Origin: Piper betle
Lineage: Eukaryota; Streptophyta; Magnoliopsida; Piperales; Piperaceae
DNA length: 64,000 bases
Reading direction: 5' to 3'
Assembly: GCA_033002965.1 (NCBI GenBank)
Contig: JAURVB010012964.1
Coordinates: forward strand, 248,001 to 312,000
A model generated the notes under the pieces. The model saw only the letters and a list, made by a program, of their open reading frames with translations. It made no database searches and was not told the DNA's origin. Shown piece by piece: positions 23,491 through 32,975 of this stretch; the stretch's first letter is position 1, and the number at the start of each line of letters is the position of its first letter. A program made the position numbers and the translations under genes.

Positions 23491-23934
23491 TCCATCTTTG
23501 CTCCCTATCTCGGCCCTAACCTTGGAAGAAAAACGGTGCCTTCCATGGCAGAAAGTCACAGTCTTCCTTCGACAATCTATCACTGCTCCTTGCTTGGACA
23601 TCCAATTCATCCCAAATATCACATCAAATTCTTGTAGCTTGAATAGTATCAAATCGGCTACAAGCTATCGCTGTTGAATCTCAAAAGGGACATCACGCAC
23701 ACACTCGCCCGTAGCTATTACACTACCGGCGGGGGTGGACACTAACAGTGAATGTCCTAACTCCTCTATCTTATATCCTATCCTATTAGTGTGCATGTAC
23801 GGAATGAAGGAGTGCGTACATCCAGAATCAAACAAGACACGTGCAGGTACAAGGCCTACGGAAAGCGTACCTGTCACGACCGTCGTATCCTCAAGGGCCT
23901 CTGCTACGGTGGCTGCGTACATCCTTGCTGGTTA
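23491..23934 (-). pseudogene. Aspartic protease, Tekay-like
   Basis: The active site 'ARVLFDSGCTHSFI' lies in 23665-23922 (Asp codon at 23827-23829). After a TAG at 23665-23667 the same frame continues with 'FKLQEFDVIFGMNWM' (23470-23652), the conserved C-terminal half. The frame is bounded upstream by a TAA at 23932-23934. The enzyme would cleave the Gag-Pol polyprotein. Confidence 0.9.
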
Positions 23935-25042
23935 CTGTTGCTCTAGTGCAGATGGTGCAGCCTGATTCTGAGCTAACTGTGGCTATGGCTGTGCCCTACC
24001 CGTCTGCTTCCTAGTCTGTCCTGCAGCCATGTACCCTCTCTGATCTGGTTCCCTTTGCTGCCGCCTCGGTGGTTGTTGGTCTCCACTTCTCTGGCCTTGT
24101 CCATGGCCCTGTTGGCCTCTCTGCTGTGACTGCTTCTGGGGAGCTGGAAGTGCAAGTCTCTGCTGAGGCGCTGGGAGTGTCAACTGCTGGCCCTGGCTAG
24201 TCGGACACATTGCAGCCCTATGTCCTGGTTGACCGCAACTGTAACAGGCCCTAGCCTCCTCTGCACTCTGCGGCCCTATGTCCTGGCTGACCGCAGTTGT
24301 AACAAACCCTAGTGCCTAATCTGCACTCTACGGTTCGGTGCCCTAGTTGACCGTAGTTGTAGCATACATTTCTGCTTGCTCTGCACTCTCCCCAATGATG
24401 GCGTTGGTAACTCTGACAGAATGGGGCTTTGCTGCCCTGTACCTGGCCATCCGTGGCTCTCATGGCTACTGGCGCATCTACACGTCGTCTCTGCTGTGCC
24501 CCCTACTCTGGGTGATATGGCCTCGGATGTTGCTGCCTCTGGTCGACATCTCGACATGGTCGTGTAGCTATCACCCGCTCTGCTTCACCTACAGCTCTCA
24601 CTACGTCACCAAGGGTAGTAAACTTCCTATCCAAGTATGCCATCCGAATCTCATGATGGAGGCCTTCATAGAAGCGCTCTATTCTTCTTCCTTCGGTTGG
24701 AACCAAATCTGGTGCAAATCTCTCCAACGCTCTAAACCTCCTCTCATACTGTACTACTGTCATAGGCCCTTACCTCAACATCTGGAACTCTCGTTCCTTC
24801 CTTCTCCTAACATCTGGTGGAAAATACTTTCCATCGAATTCCACTCTGAATTCCTCCCAAGTGATGTCCTGAGGCTGGCGATGAGCAAATACAGAATTCT
24901 ACACCGAACTCCACCATATCCTCGCTTCGTCTTGGAATGCTCCTGTGACGATGCGCACTTTGCGTTCTACGGGGCATGCCATACTATCAAACACTCCTAT
25001 GGCCGACTACATCCATAGGAATGCCTCCTCAGCATCCAACTT
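23935..25042 (-). pseudogene. gag C-terminal part with extra zinc knuckles
   Basis: From 25042 down, one frame carries 'LDAEEAFLWM', stop, 'FDSMACPVERKVRIVTGAFQ', 'DEARIWWSSV', stop, 'ITWEEFRVEFDGKYFPPDV', stop and 'MTVVQYERRFRALERFAPD', the retrotransposon Gag capsid core. A degenerate C-x2-Y-x3-H-x3-C motif follows. Then come three CCHC-type knuckles at 24323-24364 (second Cys changed to Tyr), 24263-24304 and 24205-24246, the last after a one-base frameshift. A Gln/Arg-rich tail (23983-24204) ends at TAG 23983-23985. Gag packages the element RNA. Five stops lie in this stretch, at 25007, 24899, 24770, 24503 and 23983. Confidence 0.85.
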
Positions 25043-26750
25043 TGTAATGACCTGGCCATTTTTAACAATATTGTGGGCCTTGTTGGCCAGGTGTTACCAA
25101 AATAAAACTACTAATTGCCGAGTAATAAGTTATAAAATAATGGTTCCCACAGTCTTAGACCATTTCCCATAGCCACATTTATAACTCAAAATAAAATAAA
25201 AAGAAGTCCCATTTATTACCCATTCTCCTAACCTGACTATCCTATCATACTTTTATTCTACCTTATTTGAGCTGAAATCAAACAATCTTGATTGGCCTAC
25301 TTACCCATGTCGGGATCAAGCTCGATGTAGTTCTATTGGCTGATGGGTTAGTCCACCGTGCCACTATAAAATATTGGGCCGATGGGTCAATCCATCGTGC
25401 CCCTTATTGGCCGATGGGTTCATTCCATCGTACCCCCTATTATGTTGTAGTTCTATTGGCTGATGGGTTAGTCCACCGTGCCACTATAAAATATTGGGCC
25501 GATGGGTCAGTCCATCGTACCCCCTATTGGCCGATGGGTTCATTCCATCGTACCCCCTATTATGTTGTAGTTCTATTGGCTGATGGGTTAGTCCACCGTG
25601 CCACTATAAAATATTGGGCCGATGGGTCAGTCCATCGTGCCCCCTATTGGCCGATGGGTTCATTCCATCGTACCCCTATTATGTTGTAGTTCTATTGGCT
25701 GATGGGTTAGTCCACCGTGCCACTATAAAATATTGGGCTGATGGGTCAGTCCATCGTGCCCCCTATTGGCTGATGGGTTCACTCCATCGTACCACCTATT
25801 ATGTTGGGCCAATGGGTCCATTCCACCGTACCCCCTATTGGCCGATGGGTCCATTCCACCGTACCACTGTATTAGGTTGAGCCGATGGGTCCATTCCATC
25901 GTACCCCCAATTATGTTGGGCCGACGGGTCCATTCCACCGTACCACTTATTAGGTTGAGCTGATGGGTCCATTCCACCGTACCCCCTATTGGCTGATGGG
26001 TCCATTCCACCGTACCACTATATTAGGTTGAGCCGATGGGTCCATTCCATCGTACCCCCTATTATGTTGGGCTGATATTTATTTATGGACTGTCCGTTCC
26101 ATTCTGACATGTCCATTATTAGATTTTGAACAGTGCGGCTAAAAAATAGGGTTTCTTGAAACTAGTCAAACGTGAATTTCATATCTGCCATCTAATTTGC
26201 AACCATACAATATCTCAACACCCAAAGACCTATTGCAATTTATACCAAAAAGTTCCAGCAACTTAGCAAGGTATTTCTAATGAATTTATGCGTTGCAACC
26301 ATGCATGTAAGAGTTCTAATGGAAAAGAAACTAAGAGGAAGTATGAAATACTTACACCACAATGGAAAGGCACTGGAGAGGAGGCAAGAAGGAGTGGACT
26401 CCCCTCCTCCCTAACCCCCTCCTCCTATATATATATATGCTTCAACGAGTTCCTCAATTAAATTCTCACATCTATTCATGTATAGGTATTCCCTAGGTTC
26501 AACGAGTCCCTTTATTAAATTCTCTTACCCCATCATCCGTTCATGAATCAGTATTCTCTAGGTTGGGTTCGTCTTCCCTAATGCCAAAGTTTGGCCTTAC
26601 GTCTTCTCTAAGGTTAGGGTTTGACTTTATGTTGAACCGTGACCAGTCTACTTGATAACCAACCATATCCATTCATCGAAAATAATATTTCATAATACTT
26701 AGGTTCAAGTCTTGAAATAAAAATTTTCACATATTTTCACGGTTCTTACA
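25043..26750 (-). mobile_element. Solo LTR (1,708 bp) inserted in gag
   Basis: It starts TGTAATGACCTGG and ends GGTTCTTACA. The perfect 5-bp duplication AACTT lies at 25038-25042 and 26751-26755. Removing it rejoins the gag reading frame across 'FGK' and 'LDAEEA'. Read on the minus strand it starts TGTAAGAACC and ends GGTCATTACA, the polarity of neighbouring minus LTRs. It has no internal region, so it is most likely a product of LTR-LTR recombination. It carries a minisatellite array at 25331-26060 and a TATA-like 'ctatatatatatatgc' at about 26425-26441. Confidence 0.88.
25331..26060. repeat. Minisatellite with 120-bp higher-order unit inside the solo LTR
   Basis: About 19-20 monomers share the core GATGGGT-n5-8-CCAYCGTRCC. 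The left part has four copies of a 120-bp unit, starting at about 25331, 25451, 25571 and 25690, each made of three unlike monomers of roughly 39, 33 and 48 bp. The right part (25800-26060) has single monomers of about 32-40 bp. Open frames across it exist only because 120 is a multiple of three. Confidence 0.93.
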
Positions 26751-27441
26751 AACTTCCCAAAGAAAGGTCGTCCGCCATTCTTCACGAATGTCTCATATTG
26801 CCACAATTCCAAACTCCTCACGTCTACAGATCTATTTGATCCCTCTGCTTGCTCATAACGAGGAATCTGTGATCCCGTACCAACTGGTACACTGTCACCT
26901 CCAACTGCTCCACTCCCCCTACGGTTTGCCCGCTGCCTGCTATCGCTGGTCCACCGGCGTCCTGTCTCATCCTTGCCTGAAGTGGGGCAACCAGAGGAGC
27001 TGTTGCGGGGGTAGCTCCCTGTTGCAGCAGTGGAGAAGGAGGCAGTGGCGGAGGGCCCATGGGTGCCACTGGCTCTCCTTGCGCTTCTTCATTCATAGCT
27101 GGTCTCTTCTCTGCTCTAGCCACTGATAGAGCTATCTGTCTGAGCTCTCTCTTAAATTCCTCCTGATTCTGCTGCATTTGCATCTGAACCTCAACTAGCC
27201 CAGCTATTGCAGCATCCCTTTCCTATCGACTACTCCCACTGCGGTGACTGTTGCGTCGACTGTCTCGGCGATGGCTATCTGTGCGACGACTAGCTGATAC
27301 CGGTACACTCGTCTCTGCTGGTGGCATGGTGGTCCTAGGTCGACTGGAAGCTGTGTCACTGTGACCATGGTCAGGACTATCTTGTCTGACTACTGGAGGC
27401 GATGGGGTCCTGATCTGCATTCGACGGGTCTGTGTCACCAT
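26751..27441 (-). pseudogene. gag N-terminal part, Tekay-like
   Basis: The probable start Met is at 27439-27441 ('MVTQTRRMQ'). A Ser/Arg-rich stretch follows, ending at TAG 27223-27225. The same frame continues with 'ERDAAIAGLVEVQMQMQQ' and a Pro-rich linker to about 26824, where a one-base shift leads into 'LELWQYETFVKNGG' and 'RPFFGKF' at the solo LTR edge. The same N-terminus is recognisable in the plus-strand relic at 47370-47633, which supports the start. Confidence 0.83.
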
Positions 27442-27612
27442 CCTGCTACTAGTTCCTGCTCTAGTCTACTCGCCCGTCACACTACCGATTTGTAAGAAAA
27501 TCTACAATAAAAAAAACATTAAAATAGAAAAATACCTGTTGGAATAGCTCGAAGTAGCTTCGGCACACATGTAACCTGTAATGCATCTACCATCTTAATC
27601 AACCAAGGGTTA

Positions 27613-27694
27613 GCTCTGATACCATTATTGGTATCAGAGAACATATGCCAAGAGTTGGCTTTGTATCAGAGAACATATGCCAAGAGTTGGCTTT
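27613..27694. repeat. Palindromic second primer-site motif and 32-bp tandem duplication
   Basis: An 11-bp perfect inverted repeat (CTCTGATACCA at 27614-27624, TGGTATCAGAG at 27629-27639) has a 4-base loop. Each arm is the canonical initiator-Met primer-site word. Next to it a 32-bp unit is exactly repeated (27631-27662 and 27663-27694). Confidence 0.93.
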
Positions 27695-27701
27695 GATACC
27701 A
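27689..27701 (-). promoter_or_regulatory. Primer-binding site of the Tekay-like element
   Basis: The minus strand reads TGGTATCAAAGCC four bases inside the 5' LTR. It has one mismatch to the canonical Met-type site. It overlaps the second 32-bp repeat. Confidence 0.88.
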
Positions 27702-27705
27702 CTGT

Positions 27706-30264
27706 TGTAACACACCGTTTCGGCTCACCCGTGAACTGACCCAGAAATTTCATCGGCGACCGAACTGTTCCTTAATCTACTAGATTCGGTTAAGTCGACC
27801 CGGATCTACTCTCGGCGTCTCGAGATGGAGATGCAAATATGAAATGCATGAATGGGAACGATTGGGTTCTAACGGAGTCCTACATGCATGCTATGATGCA
27901 CAAGCAAAATAAGACAAAACAACAAATGAAAAACCAAAACAAAATATATACTATTTTATGAAAATACGATAACACCTAACAATCTACCATGACATTAAAT
28001 CATTATCTCATTCGTTTTTACCCGAGCCGAGTCTGAACTTGAAGGCTCCCTACTCAGTCATATTTATCATTTTGTTTCATAACAAGTAATTCATTCACGC
28101 AAACACATCAAAACTATCATTTACATAACAATAATACACCATCATTATACATACGTTACACGCGGCAGGTACATGTGTGCGCGGTTCCGTTCTGCTCCTC
28201 CGCAGTCCCGACAGCTTTCATCATTCGCATTCCTCACCTACATATATATAGAAAAACCATCAGTAACGAGTGTTACCGGCCCGAAAAATAACTAATATCA
28301 ATCTGGCACAGGAGAGCAAACTCTCTTGTTGAATCAAATCCATATACTTCCTCAAGAACTCTCATCAGGTTACATACGGGAGCCGTCGCCGTCGGGCCGT
28401 CGCCCTCGGGTCGATAGCATCCCCCTTTCTTTCTCATTCTCATACCTTGGCCATTTCTCTATCACTTCTCGCATCAAATTTCATTCCTTACCGCCCTCTT
28501 CAGCTTCCATATTACTCCTGGCCTTGAGCACAAAGGCCGAGCACTCTCAGGCAGTCGCCTTGAGTACCCTTTGAACCACAAGTCTAGACATGCGCTGCAT
28601 TGCAGTACCCGTAAACCTCCACACTTCTCCGGGTTTGAGGAACTCAAAGGTGGAGTTGTCCGGATCCTTCGGGAACGAAGTGGGTTCTCCCCAGCTCCAG
28701 AGCCTGCTCTTTCAAGCACACCCCCTATCTGAAGACGTGGCTGCAAGTATCCCTCATCCCATCTTTCACCGAAAACGCGAAAACTATACATATATAGGCC
28801 TAGGTTGGGATTTATACAATAGGCCCGAAGGCAAATTGAGCTGGATCTGAATTTCGAAAACAAACTCGAGGGATCTCATCCTCGAGGGTTATTAATCCGA
28901 AAAAAACTGTTGGCTAAATGGCCTGAGTTAAGTGGGATCCGATAAAACTCCACTTAACTCGTCCTGCACAGGATAAATCAAATGCACAATAGAGTAGCGT
29001 AAATTAGAGAACGAGTCCTAAACGGACCTGGTAGAAGCTCCAAACGGGTCCACGCGCCTAGGCGGCGAGCTCCTAGACCGTACCTACACAATCAAGCTAA
29101 AAACTAACGCCCGCATGATGAATCACACATCCTAAGCATGCACACACAATCAACACAATCACTCATCAATCAACACACATTAACCTATATCAATTCTAGC
29201 AAGTCTACTTAGGCTAGTTTGCATTAGATGATGATCATTACCTAATTACCCGAATTAGTTTCTTAGCCTCCATTTTTAACACCACACAATCAAACAAATT
29301 TCATATTTTATCCTTAATCAAATCTACATTTATATATATATTATTATGACACACAATTCAACAATCCTAGCATGCAATTCTAATAATTAATACTTTCAAA
29401 TAATTAAGTTAAAATAAATTATACCTCGCGTCGTCGAAAATCGGCGATGCCTAGGGTTTCCGTTTCGCGGCTCAAAACTCGAATTCGGCACCTAGCAGCG
29501 TTTGAAGTTCGATCAGATTGGACCGGGTGCGTTCAGCGGGTGATCCAGAAAATTTCCCACGAATCCAATTTTTCCGGGGGTTCCAGTAGTTTTCTGGCAA
29601 GTGTTAGTGGTTTTCCGGTGGATTCCGACGGTTTTCCTGCGATGATTCGGGACGGAGCAATCAGGGGGTCTATCGGCACTAACTCGACGAGCTTGGTCCG
29701 ATGATGGTGTTAAACAAGGTAGCCGAGGCGGCCATGGCCGTCGACGGCGGTGTCAAAAATGGGCGGCGGTGGCGGCGTGCTCCGTTCGAGGCTGCGCTTG
29801 GCCTCGACGACGAGGGGACGACGAGCGGTTGGTTCCAGCGGCGGGGTGGCAGTTGACGGTGGTGGCGGCAACGAACAAAGTGGGCGGCGAGGGTTTGGGT
29901 GAAGAAGGGTCGGGAGGGAGAAGGAATGCTTTAGTGTCAGTTTCGTAAATAAGTATTGACTCGAGTCCTACTCGAGTTAAAATAATAACTAGTTCGTAAT
30001 AAATTCAAAAACAAATCTAGAAAAATATGGAAAAATCCCATAAAATAAAATAAACACAACAACATCCAAATGGCATGCTCTATAACTAATAACCCACCCG
30101 AATATAATCCAACGCGTCCTAATTCGTCTTCGGCCCTAAAAAAATATTATACGATCAAATAAAAATAACAATCAATACTGCATACCTCTATATACTTGAT
30201 AACCCATTGTTCATCATCTTTCAGGCGTTATCATTGTATACTTGAGCATACATGACCCTCATTG
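27706..30264 (-). repeat. 5' LTR of the minus-strand Tekay-like element, main part
   Basis: It starts TGTAACACACCG in plus orientation and aligns with 17538-20274. It lacks about 190 bp of the GC-rich tract (junction near 29808-29812). It is interrupted at 30265; the last 26 bp (32945-32970) are recognisable after the inserted LTR. About 95 bp present in the other LTR are missing at the interruption. Confidence 0.9.
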
Positions 30265-32944
30265 TGTTGACCGTTATTTTTGAGTCAGGGTTTTATATTC
30301 AGAACCGGTCGGTTCGACTGTTATTTTCGAGTCGAGTCAGTTTAAGAACACGTGTACTGAACCGACGCCGGTCTCATGTATGAGCCATGAGGGTCATGTG
30401 TACCCAAGTATATGATGATAACGTCATGAACATAGCAAAAAAGAATGAGTTATCAGAATATATGAGAGTATGCAATTCATTTTTTTTTATTATTATGATA
30501 TATAATGGATCGTAGAATTAGTTTTAGGCCGTTACCCGCGTTAAGACGCGTTATGGGCATTTTGGGTGGGTTGATAGTTCTAGAGCATATCATTATGATT
30601 TTTTGGTGTTGTTTGATTTTATGGGATTTTCCCATATTTTTTGGAATTTTTTTACCACTTAAATATTATTTTTGACTCGAGTCGGAGACGAGTCAAGTAA
30701 TATTTACCAGCAACCTTCCCCGACTGGAACGGAGAGCATCGCCACCGTGGCTGGCCAAATCTAGCGACCCATCGCCGCCGGCTCTGTTTTACCATTTTTC
30801 GGCGAGCCGCCACCTCCATTGGCCATGGTGAGGTCATAGATGAGTCGGGCTCGCCGAGCTGGTTTCGAGGGTACCCAACACGACCACTTTTCGGCTAGTA
30901 GACGCCACCGGCGATTGTCGCCGGAAAACCACCGGAAGCTGCCAGAAAACCGCCAGTAGCTGCCGGAAAACCGCCGGAAAATTGGAATTTCTGGAATTCG
31001 CTGGAATTCACCGGATCTTCCGCGGAGCTCACCCAGTTGGACTCGATCGAACATCAGACGTCGAGGAGCGCCGAATTCGAGCTCCGAGACGCGCGACGGA
31101 ACCCTAGCCGTCGCCGATTGCCGACGACGTGAGGTATAATTACCTCCGATTTGATTATTTAAAATTGATGATGATTGTTAGCATAGCATGCTAGGATTGA
31201 TTTAAGATGTGATTGATAGTGAATGATAGTGAATGGAGGATAAGTGATGAAGTGATAAGTTACATGATGTGATTGATAGTTCATGGAGGTTAAGTGATTT
31301 AATGAAGTAAGTAAATTGAGCATGATAATCGTGTATGATGTAACTTAGGAAAAATACAATAAAATTGTCATGAATTGGATGAGTTAGAGTTATTTTCATA
31401 TTTATGTTTATTTGATGATTGATGATTTTGTGTTCAATTGTGTTGAGTTTGATGCATCATTTAGTTAGCAGGCGTTAGTATTTAGTTTTGATGTGTACGT
31501 ACGGAATAGGAGCTCGCCGCCTAGGCGCGATGACACGCTTGGAGCTTCTACCAGGTCCGTTTAGGACTAACTCTGTTTTACATCTTTCTATTGTATGTTT
31601 ATCTTATCATTTGCAGGATAGGTTAAGTGGCGTTTTATTGGATCCCACTTAACTCGGGCCATCTAGCCGAACATTTTCTGGATTAGTAACCCCTCGAGGA
31701 TGAGATCCCTCGAGGTTGATTTCGAAAACAAGATCCACCAAAAGTTGCCTTCGGGCCTATTATATAACTCCCTACCCAAGCCTATATGTATATAGTTTTC
31801 GCATTTTGTGAGACGAGAGATGGAGAAATCGACTGCACGTACCATGCAGATGATGCCGTGACAGTCAAAGCAGGCTCTGGATTAGTGCCAGCGGACTGTT
31901 CCATTCCCGAGGGATCCTGACAACTCTGCGTTTGAGTTCCTCACACCCGGAGAATATGGAGGTTTACGGGTACTGTTTAGTACAGCGCATGTCTGGACTT
32001 GTGGTTCAAAGGGTACTAAAGGCGACTACCTGAGAGTACTCGGCATTCGTGCTCAAGGCCAGGAGAAATATGGAGGTAAGGAGCGGGCTTAGGATAAAGT
32101 TTCACGAGAAGTATTGAAAAAGAAGTGTCGAGAGCGGCATAGTACCAGCAGCAGATCAGTAAGTTCGGGATGCTACCGGGTCTGCAGCCCAGTGGCTCCT
32201 CAGTAGTGCCCTTCAGAGTGTTCACGTGGAATATATGTTGTTTTCTTTCATATGAGAGTTTGCTCTCATAGCCAGTTTGTTATAGTTATTTTATTTTTCG
32301 GACCAGTAACACTTGTTACTGACGTGCTTTTATACTATATGTAGGTAATAATCACGAGTTGGAGGAGCCAGCTTGGACGGGAGGAGCAATGAGGTCTTGT
32401 GCACACACATGTTAGATTTCTGAATGTTTAATATTGTATTATTATGTTATTATATTGTGAATGACATGATTAAATGTTTGAGCATGATGATATGATGTGA
32501 ATGAAATGCTAAGACATGATAACAGAATGTAAAATATGATCAGAGTTGAGCAGCGGAAGCGTAGTGGGTTGAGACCCAAGCTTCAGAATGAATACGTTAT
32601 GACTGAGATTCTGTGTGATTGTTAATACATGCCGATATATTTATATATATATTATTTTGACAGGGTGGCCCCTAATTGCATTTTTGGGGAAATTCTGTCC
32701 CTTTCGTTTTAGAATTTTTACTAATTTTGATTGTAATTGTGTTGGTGTGAAAATTAGTTGCACGTCATCCATGTAGTATCCTGTTAGGGTTTTATGCATT
32801 CATACATACATATAGCAAGTTGGATCTTCATCTTAAGATGCCGAGATTGGATCCGCACGAGTTAGGTTCGGGTTAGCCGACCTAACCGGGGCCTGTAACA
32901 TGCCGGTTTGGTTCACGAGTGTGAACCGAATTTGGGGTGTTACA
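30265..32944 (+). mobile_element. Plus-oriented Tekay-type solo LTR inside the minus 5' LTR
   Basis: The segment carries the plus-oriented LTR landmarks: 'gagtcagggttttatattc' at 30281, a CCGGAAAAC-rich tract at 30900-31010, 'ggagcttctaccaggtccg' at 31541, a TATA-like box at 31781-31795 and a terminal GGGGTGTTACA at 32934-32944. Its first bases do not match the usual TGTAAAACCC start, and no target duplication flanks it. A deletion at the left junction is therefore likely. Confidence 0.78.
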
Positions 32945-32975
32945 CGAAAACTCTGACTCGAGTCACGGCACCAGC

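Larger units (their letters stand above)
17538..32970 (-). mobile_element. Tekay-like gypsy chromovirus, minus strand, nearly full-length
   Basis: Both ends are set by a perfect 5-bp duplication, CCAGC at 17533-17537 and 32971-32975. LTRs lie at 17538-20394 and 27706-32970, a Met-type primer site at 27689-27701, and a polypurine tract at 20395-20409. Gag, protease, RT, RNase H, integrase and chromodomain follow in that order on the minus strand. Removing the two internal LTR insertions leaves about 11 kb. LTR identity looks like a few percent divergence by eye, so this is one of the younger insertions. Nine in-frame stops and at least three frameshifts disable it. Chromodomain and LTR length support Tekay/Del. 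Confidence 0.92.

Noticed and set aside
25288..26010. Long open frames in the tandem array, plus and minus strands
   Set aside because: They exist because the repeat period (120) is a multiple of three. The products are repeats of one phrase, differ wholly between strands, and the segment is a solo LTR.
25331..26060. CRISPR-like array
   Set aside because: The units are contiguous with no unique spacers, in a plant LTR context.
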